Assembly: GCF_902706295.1 (NCBI RefSeq)
Contig: NZ_CACSJJ010000025.1
Span: forward strand, 1-64,000
DNA: 64,000 bases
Direction of reading: 5' to 3'
Origin: Arthrobacter sp. 18067
Lineage (GTDB): Bacteria > Actinomycetota > Actinomycetes > Actinomycetales > Micrococcaceae
The notes below the pieces were generated by a model that made no database searches, was not told the origin of the DNA, and worked only from the letters and a program-made list of their open reading frames with translations. The stretch's first letter is position 1, and every line of letters starts with the position of its first letter. A program made the translations under genes and the position numbers. Below are positions 23,539 through 32,010 of the stretch, piece after piece.

Positions 23539-23961
23539 TTACTTGGCGGCGGGGATCAACGAGGCGATCAGGTTCTCGATGCGGGTTTTGATTTCGTCGC
23601 GGATGGGGCGGACAGCGTCCACTCCCTGCCCGGCGGGATCTTCAAGGACCCAGTCCTCGTATCGCTTGCCGGGGAAGTATGGGCATTCGTCGCCGCAACC
23701 CATGGTGATCACCACATCCGACTCCTTGACTGCCTCGGTTGTGAGGACCTTGGGGATCTCAGCCGACATATCGATACCCAGTTCAGACATGGCTTCAACG
23801 GCAGCAGGATTGACCTTGTCGGCCGGCTGGGAGCCGGCAGACCGAACCTCGATGGCACCCTGGGAGAGAGTGGTGAGGAACGCAGCGGCCATCTGCGAGC
23901 GCCCTGCGTTGTGGACGCAGACGAAAAGGACGGAAGGCTTCTTTACGGCATCGGTGGTCAT
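23539..23961 (-). CDS. arsC: Arsenate reductase, low-molecular-weight phosphatase fold
   Basis: A 140-residue enzyme reducing arsenate to arsenite. The phosphate-binding loop is CVHNAGRSQ, with nucleophile Cys15 and Arg21; MGCGDECPYFPGKRYEDW supplies further Cys and the DP-type acid. I start at the ATG at 23961, preceded by GAGGAA, instead of the in-frame ATG at 23973. Electrons could come from thioredoxin (arsT is next in the operon) or from mycothiol as in corynebacterial homologues. It is 16 bases after the arsenite pump gene. Confidence 0.93.
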   Translation of the reverse strand: MTTDAVKKPSVLFVCVHNAGRSQMAAAFLTTLSQGAIEVRSAGSQPADKVNPAAVEAMSELGIDMSAEIPKVLTTEAVKESDVVITMGCGDECPYFPGKRYEDWVLEDPAGQGVDAVRPIRDEIKTRIENLIASLIPAAK

Positions 23962-23976
23962 GAATTTCCTCAAAGA

Positions 23977-25077
23977 TCAGGCAGCGATATGGGTGGGGGT
24001 GAAACAGCGCTTGCGCGCCCAGAGGGCTACATACACAAGTGCAACAAGGACGGGTACTTCAATCAAGGGTCCGACGACACCGGCGAGGGCCTGACCGGAC
24101 GTCACGCCGAAGGTTCCGATCGCTACGGCGATGGCGAGTTCGAAGTTGTTGCCCGCCGCAGTGAACGCCAGGGTGGTGGTTTTCGCGTACCCGAGGTTCA
24201 AAAAGCGCCCGATCAGCATTCCGGCGCCAAACACCACAACGAAGTAGACCAATAAGGGCACAGCGATGCGGAGAACGTCCATCGGCCTGGACGTGATGGT
24301 CCCACCTTGGAGGGCAAAGAGGAGCGTGATGGTGAAAAGGAGTCCGTAGAGCGCCAAGGGACCAATCCTTGGCAGGAAGTTCTGCTCGTACCAGCCGCGA
24401 CCCTTGACCTTCTCACCGATGACGCGGGTCAGCAGTCCAGCGAGCAGCGGGATGCCCAGGAATATCAAAACCGAGAGCGTGATGGCCCAGAAGGAAAAGT
24501 CGGCGGACGTGGTGGGAAGTCCCAGGAGGGATGGCAGCCACTGGAGGTAGAACCAGCCCAAAGCGCCGAACGCGATCACTTGGAAGACGGAGTTGATGAA
24601 CACCAAAACGGCCGCGGACTCACGGTCTCCGCAGGCGAGGTCGTTCCAGATCATCACCATGGCAATGCAGCGGGCCAAGCCCACAATGATGAGCCCGGTC
24701 CGGTACTCCGGCAGGTCGGGGATGAACACCCAGGCAAGCGTGAACATGAAGGCCGGGGCCAGTACCCAATTGATCACCAGTGACGTGACCAGCAGCTTTC
24801 GGTCGGCCAACACCAGATGCGCCTGGTCGTAGCGAACCTTGGCCAGGACCGGGTACATCATCACCAGCAGGCCAACGGCGATGGGCAAGGAGACTTCGCC
24901 GATCTTCACGGCTTCCAGTGCGGTATTCAAGCCGGGAACCAGGCTGCCCAGCAGCAGGCCCAAAGCCATGGCGGACATGATCCAGGCGGGCAGGAATCGA
25001 TCCACAGCGGAGAGCTGTCGCACGACGTCGGACACCGGGGTATCCTCTCGGGCTGCGGTTTGCGTCGGGGTACTCAC
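23977..25077 (-). CDS. arsB: ACR3-family arsenite efflux transporter
   Basis: A 366-residue protein with ten membrane helices. Family marks are the conserved Cys in IVGLARCIAMVMIWNDLACGD, RPMDVLRIAVPLLVYF and the FTAAGNNFELAIAVAIGTFG helix. It exports arsenite by proton antiport. The start is a GTG at 25077 with AGGAG at four bases. It is the first gene of the arsenic efflux operon and diverges from arsR across an 114-base region with operator-like repeats. ACR3 is often named arsB in actinobacteria although it is unrelated to E. coli ArsB. Confidence 0.94.
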   Translation of the reverse strand: MSTPTQTAAREDTPVSDVVRQLSAVDRFLPAWIMSAMALGLLLGSLVPGLNTALEAVKIGEVSLPIAVGLLVMMYPVLAKVRYDQAHLVLADRKLLVTSLVINWVLAPAFMFTLAWVFIPDLPEYRTGLIIVGLARCIAMVMIWNDLACGDRESAAVLVFINSVFQVIAFGALGWFYLQWLPSLLGLPTTSADFSFWAITLSVLIFLGIPLLAGLLTRVIGEKVKGRGWYEQNFLPRIGPLALYGLLFTITLLFALQGGTITSRPMDVLRIAVPLLVYFVVVFGAGMLIGRFLNLGYAKTTTLAFTAAGNNFELAIAVAIGTFGVTSGQALAGVVGPLIEVPVLVALVYVALWARKRCFTPTHIAA

Positions 25078-25117
25078 AAGACTCCTGGCTCTGACGCCCA
25101 GCCAACGGACCGGACTT

Positions 25118-25164
25118 ATAGATTGATGAACTTCGATATTGAGTATGTCCAGCTATATCGATGA
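25118..25164. promoter_or_regulatory. ArsR operator candidates in the divergent ars promoter region
   Basis: Two similar direct-repeat sites, ATAGATTGATGA (25118-25129) and CTATATCGATGA (25153-25164), share nine of twelve positions and are 35 bp apart. They lie between acr3 and arsR in an AT-rich stretch. A CATAAT at 25180-25185 six bases before the arsR ATG suggests a leaderless arsR message. Together they would let ArsR repress both directions until As(III) is bound. Confidence 0.6.
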
Positions 25165-25191
25165 TTGTCAATGTATGTGCATAATGGATGC

Positions 25192-25548
25192 ATGAACTCC
25201 GGGCAAACTCTTGAGCTGACAGCAGTGGAAGCAGAAGCGTGCTGCGAGCCGTCGGGACAACCATCCATCGACGACTACGAGGCACAGCTGAGGGCATCCG
25301 TGTTCAAGGCCCTCGCTGATCCCAACCGCCTGCGCCTCCTGTCCATCGTCAAGGGTTCAGAGGGCGGCGAAGCATGCGTCTGCGACCTCACCGAGCCCCT
25401 GAACCTCGGGCAGCCGACGGTGTCCCACCATCTGAAGATCCTGGTCGATGCCGGCCTCCTCCACCGCGAGAAACGTGGCACATGGGCGTACTATTCGCTG
25501 GTCCCCGGCGCCATTGAACGGACCACCGGCCTGCTGGAGAGCCTGTGA
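25192..25548 (+). CDS. arsR: ArsR-family arsenite-responsive repressor
   Basis: A 118-residue winged-helix repressor. The metal-site residues include the Cys pair in EAEACCEPSG near the N-terminus and the Cys in EACVCDLTEPLNLGQPTVSHHLKIL, as in actinobacterial ArsR proteins that use a non-canonical triad. The ATG at 25192 is the only ATG that keeps the family N-terminus close; an in-frame TTG at 25165 is unlikely. It diverges from acr3 and overlaps the acetyltransferase gene at its stop (GTGA), so the two form an operon. Confidence 0.9.
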   Translation: MNSGQTLELTAVEAEACCEPSGQPSIDDYEAQLRASVFKALADPNRLRLLSIVKGSEGGEACVCDLTEPLNLGQPTVSHHLKILVDAGLLHREKRGTWAYYSLVPGAIERTTGLLESL

Positions 25549-26090
25549 CCAGCCACGCGACAACCAGCCCGCGCGCCACGGACGCCAGTGGAGTCCGCAT
25601 CCGACCCATGACGTCGACGGACTGGCCACGTGTCAGGCAGATCTTCACCGCAGGTATCGACTCCGGACACGCCACTTTTGAAGCCGCCGCGCCAGAGTGG
25701 GACCACTTCGACGCAACGCGACTCAAGGATCACCGACTCGTCGCTGAAAAGGAGGGCCAGGTTCTGGGCTGGACCGCCGTTTCCCCAGTGTCCTCGCGGG
25801 CCGCTTACTCGGGTGTCGTGGAGCATTCCATCTACGTCGCAGGAGATGCCCGAGGGCTAGGCGTTGGCAAGAGCCTCCTCCGCGCCCTCATCGCCTCCAC
25901 CGAGAATGCGGGCATTTGGACGATCCAAGCCAGCGTTTTCCCCGAGAATGCAGCCAGCCTCAGGCTCCATAACGATGAGGGGTTCAACGTTGTGGGCCGA
26001 CGAAACCGAATCGCCCGCATGCCGCATGGTCCCCTGGCCGGGCAGTGGCGGGACACCGTCCTGATTGAGCGCAGATCTTCGGTGCTTTAG
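25545..26090 (+). CDS. arsN: GNAT acetyltransferase, ArsN-like
   Basis: A 181-residue phosphinothricin-acetyltransferase-type GNAT protein with acetyl-CoA loop residues ARGLGVGKSLLRALIAS and PENAASLRLHNDEGFNVVGRRNRIAR. Starts with GTG overlapping the arsR stop. In arsenic operons such proteins (ArsN) acetylate the amino group of arsinothricin-like or phosphinothricin-like amino acids. The family members that detoxify herbicides and those that act on organoarsenicals cannot be told apart by eye. Its coupling to arsR favours the arsenic role. Confidence 0.8.
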   Translation: MTSHATTSPRATDASGVRIRPMTSTDWPRVRQIFTAGIDSGHATFEAAAPEWDHFDATRLKDHRLVAEKEGQVLGWTAVSPVSSRAAYSGVVEHSIYVAGDARGLGVGKSLLRALIASTENAGIWTIQASVFPENAASLRLHNDEGFNVVGRRNRIARMPHGPLAGQWRDTVLIERRSSVL

Positions 26091-26259
26091 GTCCAAGCTG
26101 CAAGCCCAAGCGTCTCGACCACGGTGATGCACCGGAGTAGCGTCTCCGCATAAGGTCATCACTTCTGGGAGATTCCATGGGCAACACCGAGCCGGCCCTC
26201 ACGGCAAAGAACGGGACCTGGACCAATTCGGCCAGCTCGTCGCCTCTCAGGCCCGCCCC
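26091..26259 (+). other. Gap with a possible ATP-grasp remnant
   Basis: The 169 bases between arsN and the PEP-utilising gene contain no complete gene. The frame of the downstream gene stays open from 26128 with no start codon and ends in QLVASQARPMTT across the annotated start. That is the form of the junction that closes the ATP-grasp domain in PEP synthase and rifampin-phosphotransferase-like proteins (the QARPxTT motif). The upstream codons are otherwise not recognisable, so this may be the scar of a deletion. Confidence 0.4.
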
Positions 26260-27813
26260 ATGACTACCCAGCCAGAACCCGTCAGCTGGGCAGCACCGGG
26301 CAAGGGCGTATGGGCACGCAATTTCCGACTCGGTGAGTGGCTCCCTGACCCGATGACACCGCTCTTCGCGGACTGGCTCGTTCCCCGGATCGAGTCCGGA
26401 TTCCTCGACGGCATGGAGGGTGATGTCCGTGTGCGTGTGCCGTTTCGATACGGCTCCGTCAACGGCTGGTATTTCAACTCCCCGCCCATTCCCAAACCCT
26501 GGACCGTGGCGTCTCTGATACTCCGCAGCCGGGGTCGCCTGCCGTGGTTCCTCGTCAACGTCCTTCTCCGAGTGTCAAGCAACCCAGCTGCCGCGCATCG
26601 GGCAGTCCTCCACGCGCTGGAACTGAAATGGCGTGAGCAATTGCTGCCCGAGTATCGGACACTCATCGGCCAGGCGGAGCGGGAAGCCGGGACGGCTTCG
26701 CCGGAAGGCCTTATCGAGACGGTCGACGCCATCAGTCGGCAGGCCGGAATACAGCTATGGTCCCTGGCCGTGGTGGGCGGGTCTGCCTGGAAGATGGAAT
26801 CGGCACTGGCCAGCTTTTGGCGCAAGGAACTGGCCGGACCTCTCAGCGGACTCCCAGCGAGTCGGCTCGGCCACCAAGTACTCCTCCGTGGAGTGACTGG
26901 AACCCCGACAGCGCCGTCTCCGCATGCTGTGTACTCCCTCGACTGGTACCACCCCACTGCCGGCGAGATGGGGCAACCGGATCTGGCCGCGGCTGTGGAG
27001 TCCCGGATCGAGGTCTCTTCGAAGCTGAGTGAGCAACGGTCCCAGGTCGAAGCCGCGGCCCGCAACGCCCTGCTTGACTCCCCTGGGATGCTGACGCGAT
27101 TCGACTCCCTGCTCACGATGACCCGCTACTACGCCGCCGTGCGGGAAGAGCAAGCCCAGCACCTGAGCCTGGGGTGGCCGGTCCTGCGCCGCTGCGCCCT
27201 ACGGCTGGGCGAGCACCTCGTCTCCAGTGGCACCATTGCCGATCCCCAGGACATGCACTTCCTCACTGTGGACGAGACGTTGGACGAGGTCCGGCACCCG
27301 AAAAAGGACTTGCGAGCCCAAGTGGAGAGCCGCCGAACCACCTGGCATCTGCAAAGGCAACTGGACGCACCACTCACCATTGGCAAACCCGTGAGGTTTG
27401 GAGGCGAACCGGGCAGGTCAGGATACGATCCCGTGGCAAACGCCGTGGAAGCAGCCAGAACCTCTTCCGAATATCCAAAGGATGCCATCGTCGGCCACCC
27501 GGCCAGCACTGGGCGCGCAAGCGGCAGGGTGCGGATCATGGAGGGACCAAAGGATTTCAGCAGCTTCCAGGCGGGCGAAATCCTGGTTGCCCGCTCCACG
27601 GCACCGGCGTGGACACCGCTCTTCACCAGGGCAGCCGCCGTGGTCACCGACGGAGGAACGCTCGCCGCCCACGCCTCGATCATTGCCCGTGAATACGGAA
27701 TCCCCGCCGTTGTGGGAACGGGCGACGCAACCCGGCGCCTCCATACAGGCCAGCTGGTGACCGTGGATGGCGGCGCGGGTTACGTCGTCCCGGATGACGG
27801 ATCAGCGGACTAA
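26260..27813 (+). CDS. PEP-utilising (His-domain) protein lacking the ATP-grasp domain
   Basis: A 517-residue protein corresponding to the second half of a PEP/pyruvate-binding phosphotransferase. The central part (GEWLPDPMTPLFADWLVPRI and following) resembles the substrate domain of rifampin-phosphotransferase-like proteins, and the C-terminus is the mobile His domain with TDGGTLAAHASIIAREYG and the phosphoryl-accepting His near residue 471. The N-terminal ATP-grasp domain is absent, and no separate gene for it lies upstream, where arsN is only 170 bases away. No convincing ribosome-binding site precedes the ATG. It may be an inactive remnant, or it may work with a separate kinase. It overlaps the MMPL gene convergently by four bases. 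Confidence 0.8.
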   Translation: MTTQPEPVSWAAPGKGVWARNFRLGEWLPDPMTPLFADWLVPRIESGFLDGMEGDVRVRVPFRYGSVNGWYFNSPPIPKPWTVASLILRSRGRLPWFLVNVLLRVSSNPAAAHRAVLHALELKWREQLLPEYRTLIGQAEREAGTASPEGLIETVDAISRQAGIQLWSLAVVGGSAWKMESALASFWRKELAGPLSGLPASRLGHQVLLRGVTGTPTAPSPHAVYSLDWYHPTAGEMGQPDLAAAVESRIEVSSKLSEQRSQVEAAARNALLDSPGMLTRFDSLLTMTRYYAAVREEQAQHLSLGWPVLRRCALRLGEHLVSSGTIADPQDMHFLTVDETLDEVRHPKKDLRAQVESRRTTWHLQRQLDAPLTIGKPVRFGGEPGRSGYDPVANAVEAARTSSEYPKDAIVGHPASTGRASGRVRIMEGPKDFSSFQAGEILVARSTAPAWTPLFTRAAAVVTDGGTLAAHASIIAREYGIPAVVGTGDATRRLHTGQLVTVDGGAGYVVPDDGSAD

Positions 27814-29984
27814 CGCCCCACCGAGGCTTCTTCCTCCTCGCGAGACCCAACCGAGGCCGCTGACGACTGACGTCCAAGCTTGCCCGGCCACCAGATCTTG
27901 CTGCCGATGTCGTACGCCAGCGCGGGTACCAGCAACGAGCGGACCAGCACCGTATCCAGGAGCACACCGAACGCCACGATGAACGCGAGCTGCACCAGGA
28001 ACATGATGGGGATGACGCCCAGCGCAGCAAACGTAGCGGCCAGCACAACACCAGCGGAGGTGATGACGCCACCAGTAACAGCCAGACCCCGCAGGATTCC
28101 GGGCCGCGTTCCGTGCTTCAGCGACTCCTCACGGACCCGGCTCATCAGGAAGATGTTGTAGTCAACGCCCAGGGCCACCAGGAACACGAATCCGAACAAG
28201 GGCACGGTGGCGTCAGCCCCGGAGAATCCGAAGATCCCGTTGAACACCCATGCAGAGACACCCATTGCAGCCCCATAGGACAGAACCACGGACAGCACCA
28301 GCAGCACCGGAGCCACCACCGAACGCAGCAGGAGCATCAGGATGAACAGGATGACCACCAGCACGATCGGGATAATGACCACCAAGTCGCGTTGCGCGGT
28401 GGTGTTGGTATCCAGAGCGGTCGCCGTCACTCCACCCACAAGAGCATCGGAATCAACCTCGCGTACCGCCACCCGCAGCGACTTCACAGCTTCCTCAGCC
28501 TCAATCGAGTCCGCGGCGGAGTTCAGCGTGGCGTTAATGAGCACCCGGCCGTCGCGGACTGCGGGTTCAGCAGGCGCGCCGGGAGCGCCAGTGATTGGCA
28601 CGTTTCCGTCCGCCAGAAGATAGGCGTCACCCACGCCGTCGGCCGCTTTGACTTTGTCCAGGACCTGCTGCGCGGCACCTTGCGAGGCGACGACGACGGC
28701 GGGGCTTCCGCTGCCGGCGTCGAAGTGGCGCGCCAGCGCGTCCTGGCCGTCAACGGCGTCCGACTGGGAGAGGATGACATCCGTTTGCGGGACACCGTTG
28801 GCCTTCAACTGCATCAGGCCTGTCGAAGCAGCGAGGAGCAGCAGGACCGAAGCCACCCAGACAACCCGTGGCCGCTTGGAGACCAGAGTTCCAATGCCGC
28901 GCCATAGACCCTTTTGCCCCTCAAGGCCGGTGACGATCTCGGGTTCGCGTTCGTCGTCGGGCAGCAGCTTGGGCCGGAAGGGCCAGAAGGCCGCACGACC
29001 GAGCAGCGCCATGAGCGCGGGCAGCAAGGTGAGGGCAGCGAACAGCGAACAAAGGATACCGGCCGCCGCGACGGGCCCCAGCGCCTTGTTGGAGTTCAGG
29101 TCCGAGAAGAGCAGGCAGAGCAACGCGATGATGACAGTGGCGCCGGAGGCAAGGATCGGTTCGAACGATGCTTTCCATGCGGTGATCACAGCCTGCGTGC
29201 GGTTGGTGGTGTGCGTTAGCGCCTCACGGAAACGCGCCACATAGAGCAACGCATAGTCGGTGGCAGCACCGATGACCAGGATGGAGAGAATGCCTTGGCT
29301 CTGGCCGTTCAACTGGATCCACCCCAGTTTCGCCATGCCGAAGACCAGCAGGATGGCAGCGCACAAGGCGAACACCGAGGTAAACAGCACAGCCAACGGC
29401 AGCACAACTGAGCGGTACACCAGAAGCAGGATCAGGAACACAGCACCCAACGCAACCAGCAGCAGGATGCCGTCGATCCCACCAAATGCGTTGACGAGGT
29501 CCGCGGTCAGGCCGGCAGGTCCCGTAACGAAAGCCTTCATGCCGTCGGGCGCGCCGGGCTGGACCACGTCGCGCAGCTCCTGGACTTTCGCGCGCAGCTC
29601 ATCGGAGGACGCCATCGGCACGATGAACTGGACGGCCTTGCCATCTTCGGACGGGATAGGTCCGACGACGGCGCTCCCCAGCTTGAGTGCCTCAATGTCG
29701 GCTTTCAGCTGGGCTGCTTCGCCGAGCTGTGCCGGCGTGAATGCGGCGTCGTTCTCCACGATGACTACGGCAGGGATCTCGTCGGAGTCCCGGAATTTTG
29801 CCTGCCAGTCTCCGGCTTCCGTTGCTTCGGCACCGGCCGGGAGGAATGAGGCTTGGTCGTTGGACGAGACTTCGTCCAGGCGCCCGAACGTGGGGCCGCC
29901 AATTCCTGCGATGCCCAGCCAGGTGATGACCAGCACCACGGGCAGCAGCCAGCGCAGCCAGAACGGTACTTTCTGCGGGTTCAT
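27810..29984 (-). CDS. MMPL-family RND transporter
   Basis: A 724-residue inner-membrane exporter with two MMPL units of six helices each. The first unit begins at residue 10 or so (WLLPVVLVITWLGIAGIGG) and holds an extracellular loop; the second starts near residue 370 and ends with a GVDYNIFLMSRVREE block typical of MMPL TM10. The ATG at 29984 is preceded by GAAGGA. A longer frame reaches 30203 but has no family N-terminus and overlaps the divergent regulator. Substrates are usually lipids, drugs or dyes. It is divergently regulated by a MarR gene and an operator lies between them. Confidence 0.93.
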   Translation of the reverse strand: MNPQKVPFWLRWLLPVVLVITWLGIAGIGGPTFGRLDEVSSNDQASFLPAGAEATEAGDWQAKFRDSDEIPAVVIVENDAAFTPAQLGEAAQLKADIEALKLGSAVVGPIPSEDGKAVQFIVPMASSDELRAKVQELRDVVQPGAPDGMKAFVTGPAGLTADLVNAFGGIDGILLLVALGAVFLILLLVYRSVVLPLAVLFTSVFALCAAILLVFGMAKLGWIQLNGQSQGILSILVIGAATDYALLYVARFREALTHTTNRTQAVITAWKASFEPILASGATVIIALLCLLFSDLNSNKALGPVAAAGILCSLFAALTLLPALMALLGRAAFWPFRPKLLPDDEREPEIVTGLEGQKGLWRGIGTLVSKRPRVVWVASVLLLLAASTGLMQLKANGVPQTDVILSQSDAVDGQDALARHFDAGSGSPAVVVASQGAAQQVLDKVKAADGVGDAYLLADGNVPITGAPGAPAEPAVRDGRVLINATLNSAADSIEAEEAVKSLRVAVREVDSDALVGGVTATALDTNTTAQRDLVVIIPIVLVVILFILMLLLRSVVAPVLLVLSVVLSYGAAMGVSAWVFNGIFGFSGADATVPLFGFVFLVALGVDYNIFLMSRVREESLKHGTRPGILRGLAVTGGVITSAGVVLAATFAALGVIPIMFLVQLAFIVAFGVLLDTVLVRSLLVPALAYDIGSKIWWPGKLGRQSSAASVGSREEEEASVGR

Positions 29985-30026
29985 GAGTCCTTCTTCAGTG
30001 GGGAAGCTTGAGGTCTTTATTCCACC

Positions 30027-30041
30027 ATAGATTATCTCTAT
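30027..30041. promoter_or_regulatory. Palindrome between MMPL and MarR genes
   Basis: ATAGA-TTATC-TCTAT is a perfect 5-bp inverted repeat with a 5-base spacer, lying 43 bases upstream of the MMPL start. The surrounding 165-base divergent region is AT-richer than average. Size and position suit binding by the adjacent MarR-type protein. Confidence 0.6.
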
Positions 30042-30149
30042 CATGGAACTATTCCAAGGCTGTTCGGACGCTGATGCCGGTTTCCCCGGCAGCTGGGAGT
30101 AATATCCGGAAGGCAGTAAACAAGAGACCACGCTGGCAGGAGGGCGGAC

Positions 30150-30689
30150 ATGTCGAACCCAACAGCCCCGCGACCCCACAGCAGCGGACCCGCAGCCGGC
30201 CACGACCCGTCAGGCCGCCCCGACAACGCGGCTCCCCAGGAACTTGTCCGGCTCCTCCAGGACTTCACGCTCGAAGCCAACCACTATGTTGACGCCGCAG
30301 GCGGCCGGAACGACATGCACCGCACGGACCTCAATGCGCTCGCTGTGATCATGCGCCACTCCGCAGCGGGCAAGGTGGTCACGCCCGGCGTCCTTCGCAC
30401 CGAACTCAGACTCAGCTCCCCCGCAACCACTGCGTTGGTTGATCGCCTGCATGCCAGCGGACACGTGGTGCGCGAACGCCTTGGCACCGACCGGCGCCAG
30501 GTCCAGCTGCACATGACACCCAAGGCCTACCGCGACGGAAGCGCCATGTTCATGCCACTCGCCATCCGCATGGGCAAGGCCATGGCGGCGTACAGCGCCG
30601 AGGAATTGGACCTCGTCCAGCGCTTCATGACGGACATGGTGGAGGCCACCCTCGCCGCCCGTGAAGAAGCCACGCGCAAGAGTGACTAG
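30150..30689 (+). CDS. MarR-family regulator of the MMPL exporter
   Basis: A 179-residue winged-helix protein. A Pro/Ser-rich N-terminal stretch of 30 residues precedes the MarR domain (MHRTDLNALAVIMRHSAAGKVVTPGVLRTEL and LSSPATTALVDRLHASGHVVRERLGTDRRQVQLHMTPKA, with the wing motif GTDRRQV). It diverges from the MMPL transporter gene and probably represses it until an exported compound binds. Confidence 0.9.
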   Translation: MSNPTAPRPHSSGPAAGHDPSGRPDNAAPQELVRLLQDFTLEANHYVDAAGGRNDMHRTDLNALAVIMRHSAAGKVVTPGVLRTELRLSSPATTALVDRLHASGHVVRERLGTDRRQVQLHMTPKAYRDGSAMFMPLAIRMGKAMAAYSAEELDLVQRFMTDMVEATLAAREEATRKSD

Positions 30690-30733
30690 CCGCAAGGCAC
30701 CTAAATTCATCGTCCAAGTTGTAGCGTTTCCCT

Positions 30734-31549
30734 ATGAACGCGCAGCAGCCTGAAGATGTCTACACCCACGGACACCACGAGTCGGTTGTCCGGGCCCACG
30801 CCTCACGGACGGTCGAGAATTCGGCCGCGTTTGTGATTCCCCATCTCACCGCAGGGACGTCAGTACTCGATGTCGGGTGCGGGCCGGGCAGCATCACCTG
30901 CGATTTCGCGGGGATGGTTGCGCCCGCGCAAGTGATCGGTTTGGACCGGTCTGCGGATATCGTCGCTCAGGCCACCGAGCTGGCCACCGAGCGTGGCGTG
31001 GACAACGTGACGTTCCAGACCGGCAATATCTACGATCTCGACTTCGAGGATGAGTCGTTCGACCTCGTCCACGCCCACCAGGTGCTCCAGCACCTCACCG
31101 ACCCCGTCGCGGCATTGCGCGAGATGCGCCGGGTAGCCAAGCCCGGCGCCATCGTTGCAGTGCGCGACGCCGATTTCCACGGCATGAGTTGGTACCCGGA
31201 AGTCCCGGAGCTGGACGACTGGATGGAGCTCTACCAAAAGATAGCCCGCCGCAACGGAGCAGAACCCGACGCCGGCCGTCGCTTGGTTTCGTGGGCCCAG
31301 CAGGCAGGTTTCACCCAGGTCGCTCCCACCAGCAGCAACTGGCTGTACGCCACAGCCCAACAGCGCGCCTGGCAGTCCAGGGTCTGGAGCGAACGGGTGC
31401 TGCACTCTGCCTTTGCCGAACAGGCGTTGGAGTACGGCTTCGCCAACGAGGCCGACCTCGCCCGGATCGCCGCTGGCTGGCACCGTTGGGGAGCCACCGA
31501 TGACGGCTACTTCCTGATTCCCAACGGCGAAGTCATTGCCCGGGCGTAG
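30734..31549 (+). CDS. SAM-dependent methyltransferase (class I)
   Basis: A 271-residue UbiE-like methyltransferase. The SAM site is TSVLDVGCGPGSITCDFAGM near residues 41-60, the adenine acid is in QVIGLDRSADIV, and the post-II motif is FDLVHAHQVLQHLTDPVAALREMRRVAKPGA. The methyl acceptor cannot be predicted. It lies 45 bases after the MarR gene in the same direction but probably has its own promoter. Confidence 0.88.
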   Translation: MNAQQPEDVYTHGHHESVVRAHASRTVENSAAFVIPHLTAGTSVLDVGCGPGSITCDFAGMVAPAQVIGLDRSADIVAQATELATERGVDNVTFQTGNIYDLDFEDESFDLVHAHQVLQHLTDPVAALREMRRVAKPGAIVAVRDADFHGMSWYPEVPELDDWMELYQKIARRNGAEPDAGRRLVSWAQQAGFTQVAPTSSNWLYATAQQRAWQSRVWSERVLHSAFAEQALEYGFANEADLARIAAGWHRWGATDDGYFLIPNGEVIARA

Positions 31550-31573
31550 TTTTCCAAAAAGTTTCCCGAACCA

Positions 31574-31600
31574 TGTAGAAAAGCCCACCGCAGTTCCGAC
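31574..31600 (+). promoter_or_regulatory. Predicted ECF42 sigma-factor promoter
   Basis: TGTAGAA at 31574-31580, a 16-base spacer and CGAC at 31597-31600 resemble the ECF42 target motif (TGTCGA and CGA/TC). It lies about 48 bases upstream of the DGPF gene that is paired with the ECF42 gene, which is the usual target of these sigma factors. Confidence 0.65.
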
Positions 31601-31647
31601 CATGAGTGAAAGCACCCACAAAGGGCGCCCCTCACAAGGAGTTTGAG

Positions 31648-32007
31648 ATGAAATACATGATCATGATGTTCGGGTCGGCCGAAGGCATGATGGAAACCGC
31701 AGATCCGGAGTGGATCAAGGAAATGATCGGGTTCATGATCCAGATCGACAAGGACCTGACCGAATCCGGTGAACTCGTTTTCAACGCGGGCCTGGCCGAT
31801 GGCAGCACCGCGAAGCTCGTCAAGCAGACACCGGACGGCGTCATCACCACAGACGGTCCCTACGCCGAATCCAAGGAGTCCCTGGTGGGCTACTGGGTGG
31901 TTGATGTCGCAAGTGAGGAACGCGCCGTCGAGATCTGTTCAAGCATTGTGAAGTACTCGCAGGTTGTTGAGCTTCGCGCCATCCCGGACGGGCCGCCCGA
32001 GGTCTAG
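31648..32007 (+). CDS. DGPF/YCII-domain protein (ECF42 partner)
   Basis: A 119-residue protein with the YCII-like DGPF fold: KYMIMMFGSAEG at the start and TTDGPYAESKESLVGYWVVDVAS in the middle, giving the DGPxxExKE signature. It is preceded by AAGGAG and lies three bases before the ECF42 gene. DGPF genes accompany ECF42 sigma factors and are their targets; their biochemical role is not known. Confidence 0.9.
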   Translation: MKYMIMMFGSAEGMMETADPEWIKEMIGFMIQIDKDLTESGELVFNAGLADGSTAKLVKQTPDGVITTDGPYAESKESLVGYWVVDVASEERAVEICSSIVKYSQVVELRAIPDGPPEV

Positions 32008-32010
32008 CCT

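Noticed and set aside
26177..26263. Small plus-strand ORF (28 residues) overlapping the PEP gene start by ATGA with a GGGAG upstream
   Set aside because: Its sequence is Ser/Pro-rich low complexity with no similarity to a small-protein family, and the alternative frame gives the better explanation (the QARPMTT junction). It is more likely part of the decayed 5' part of the PEP gene.
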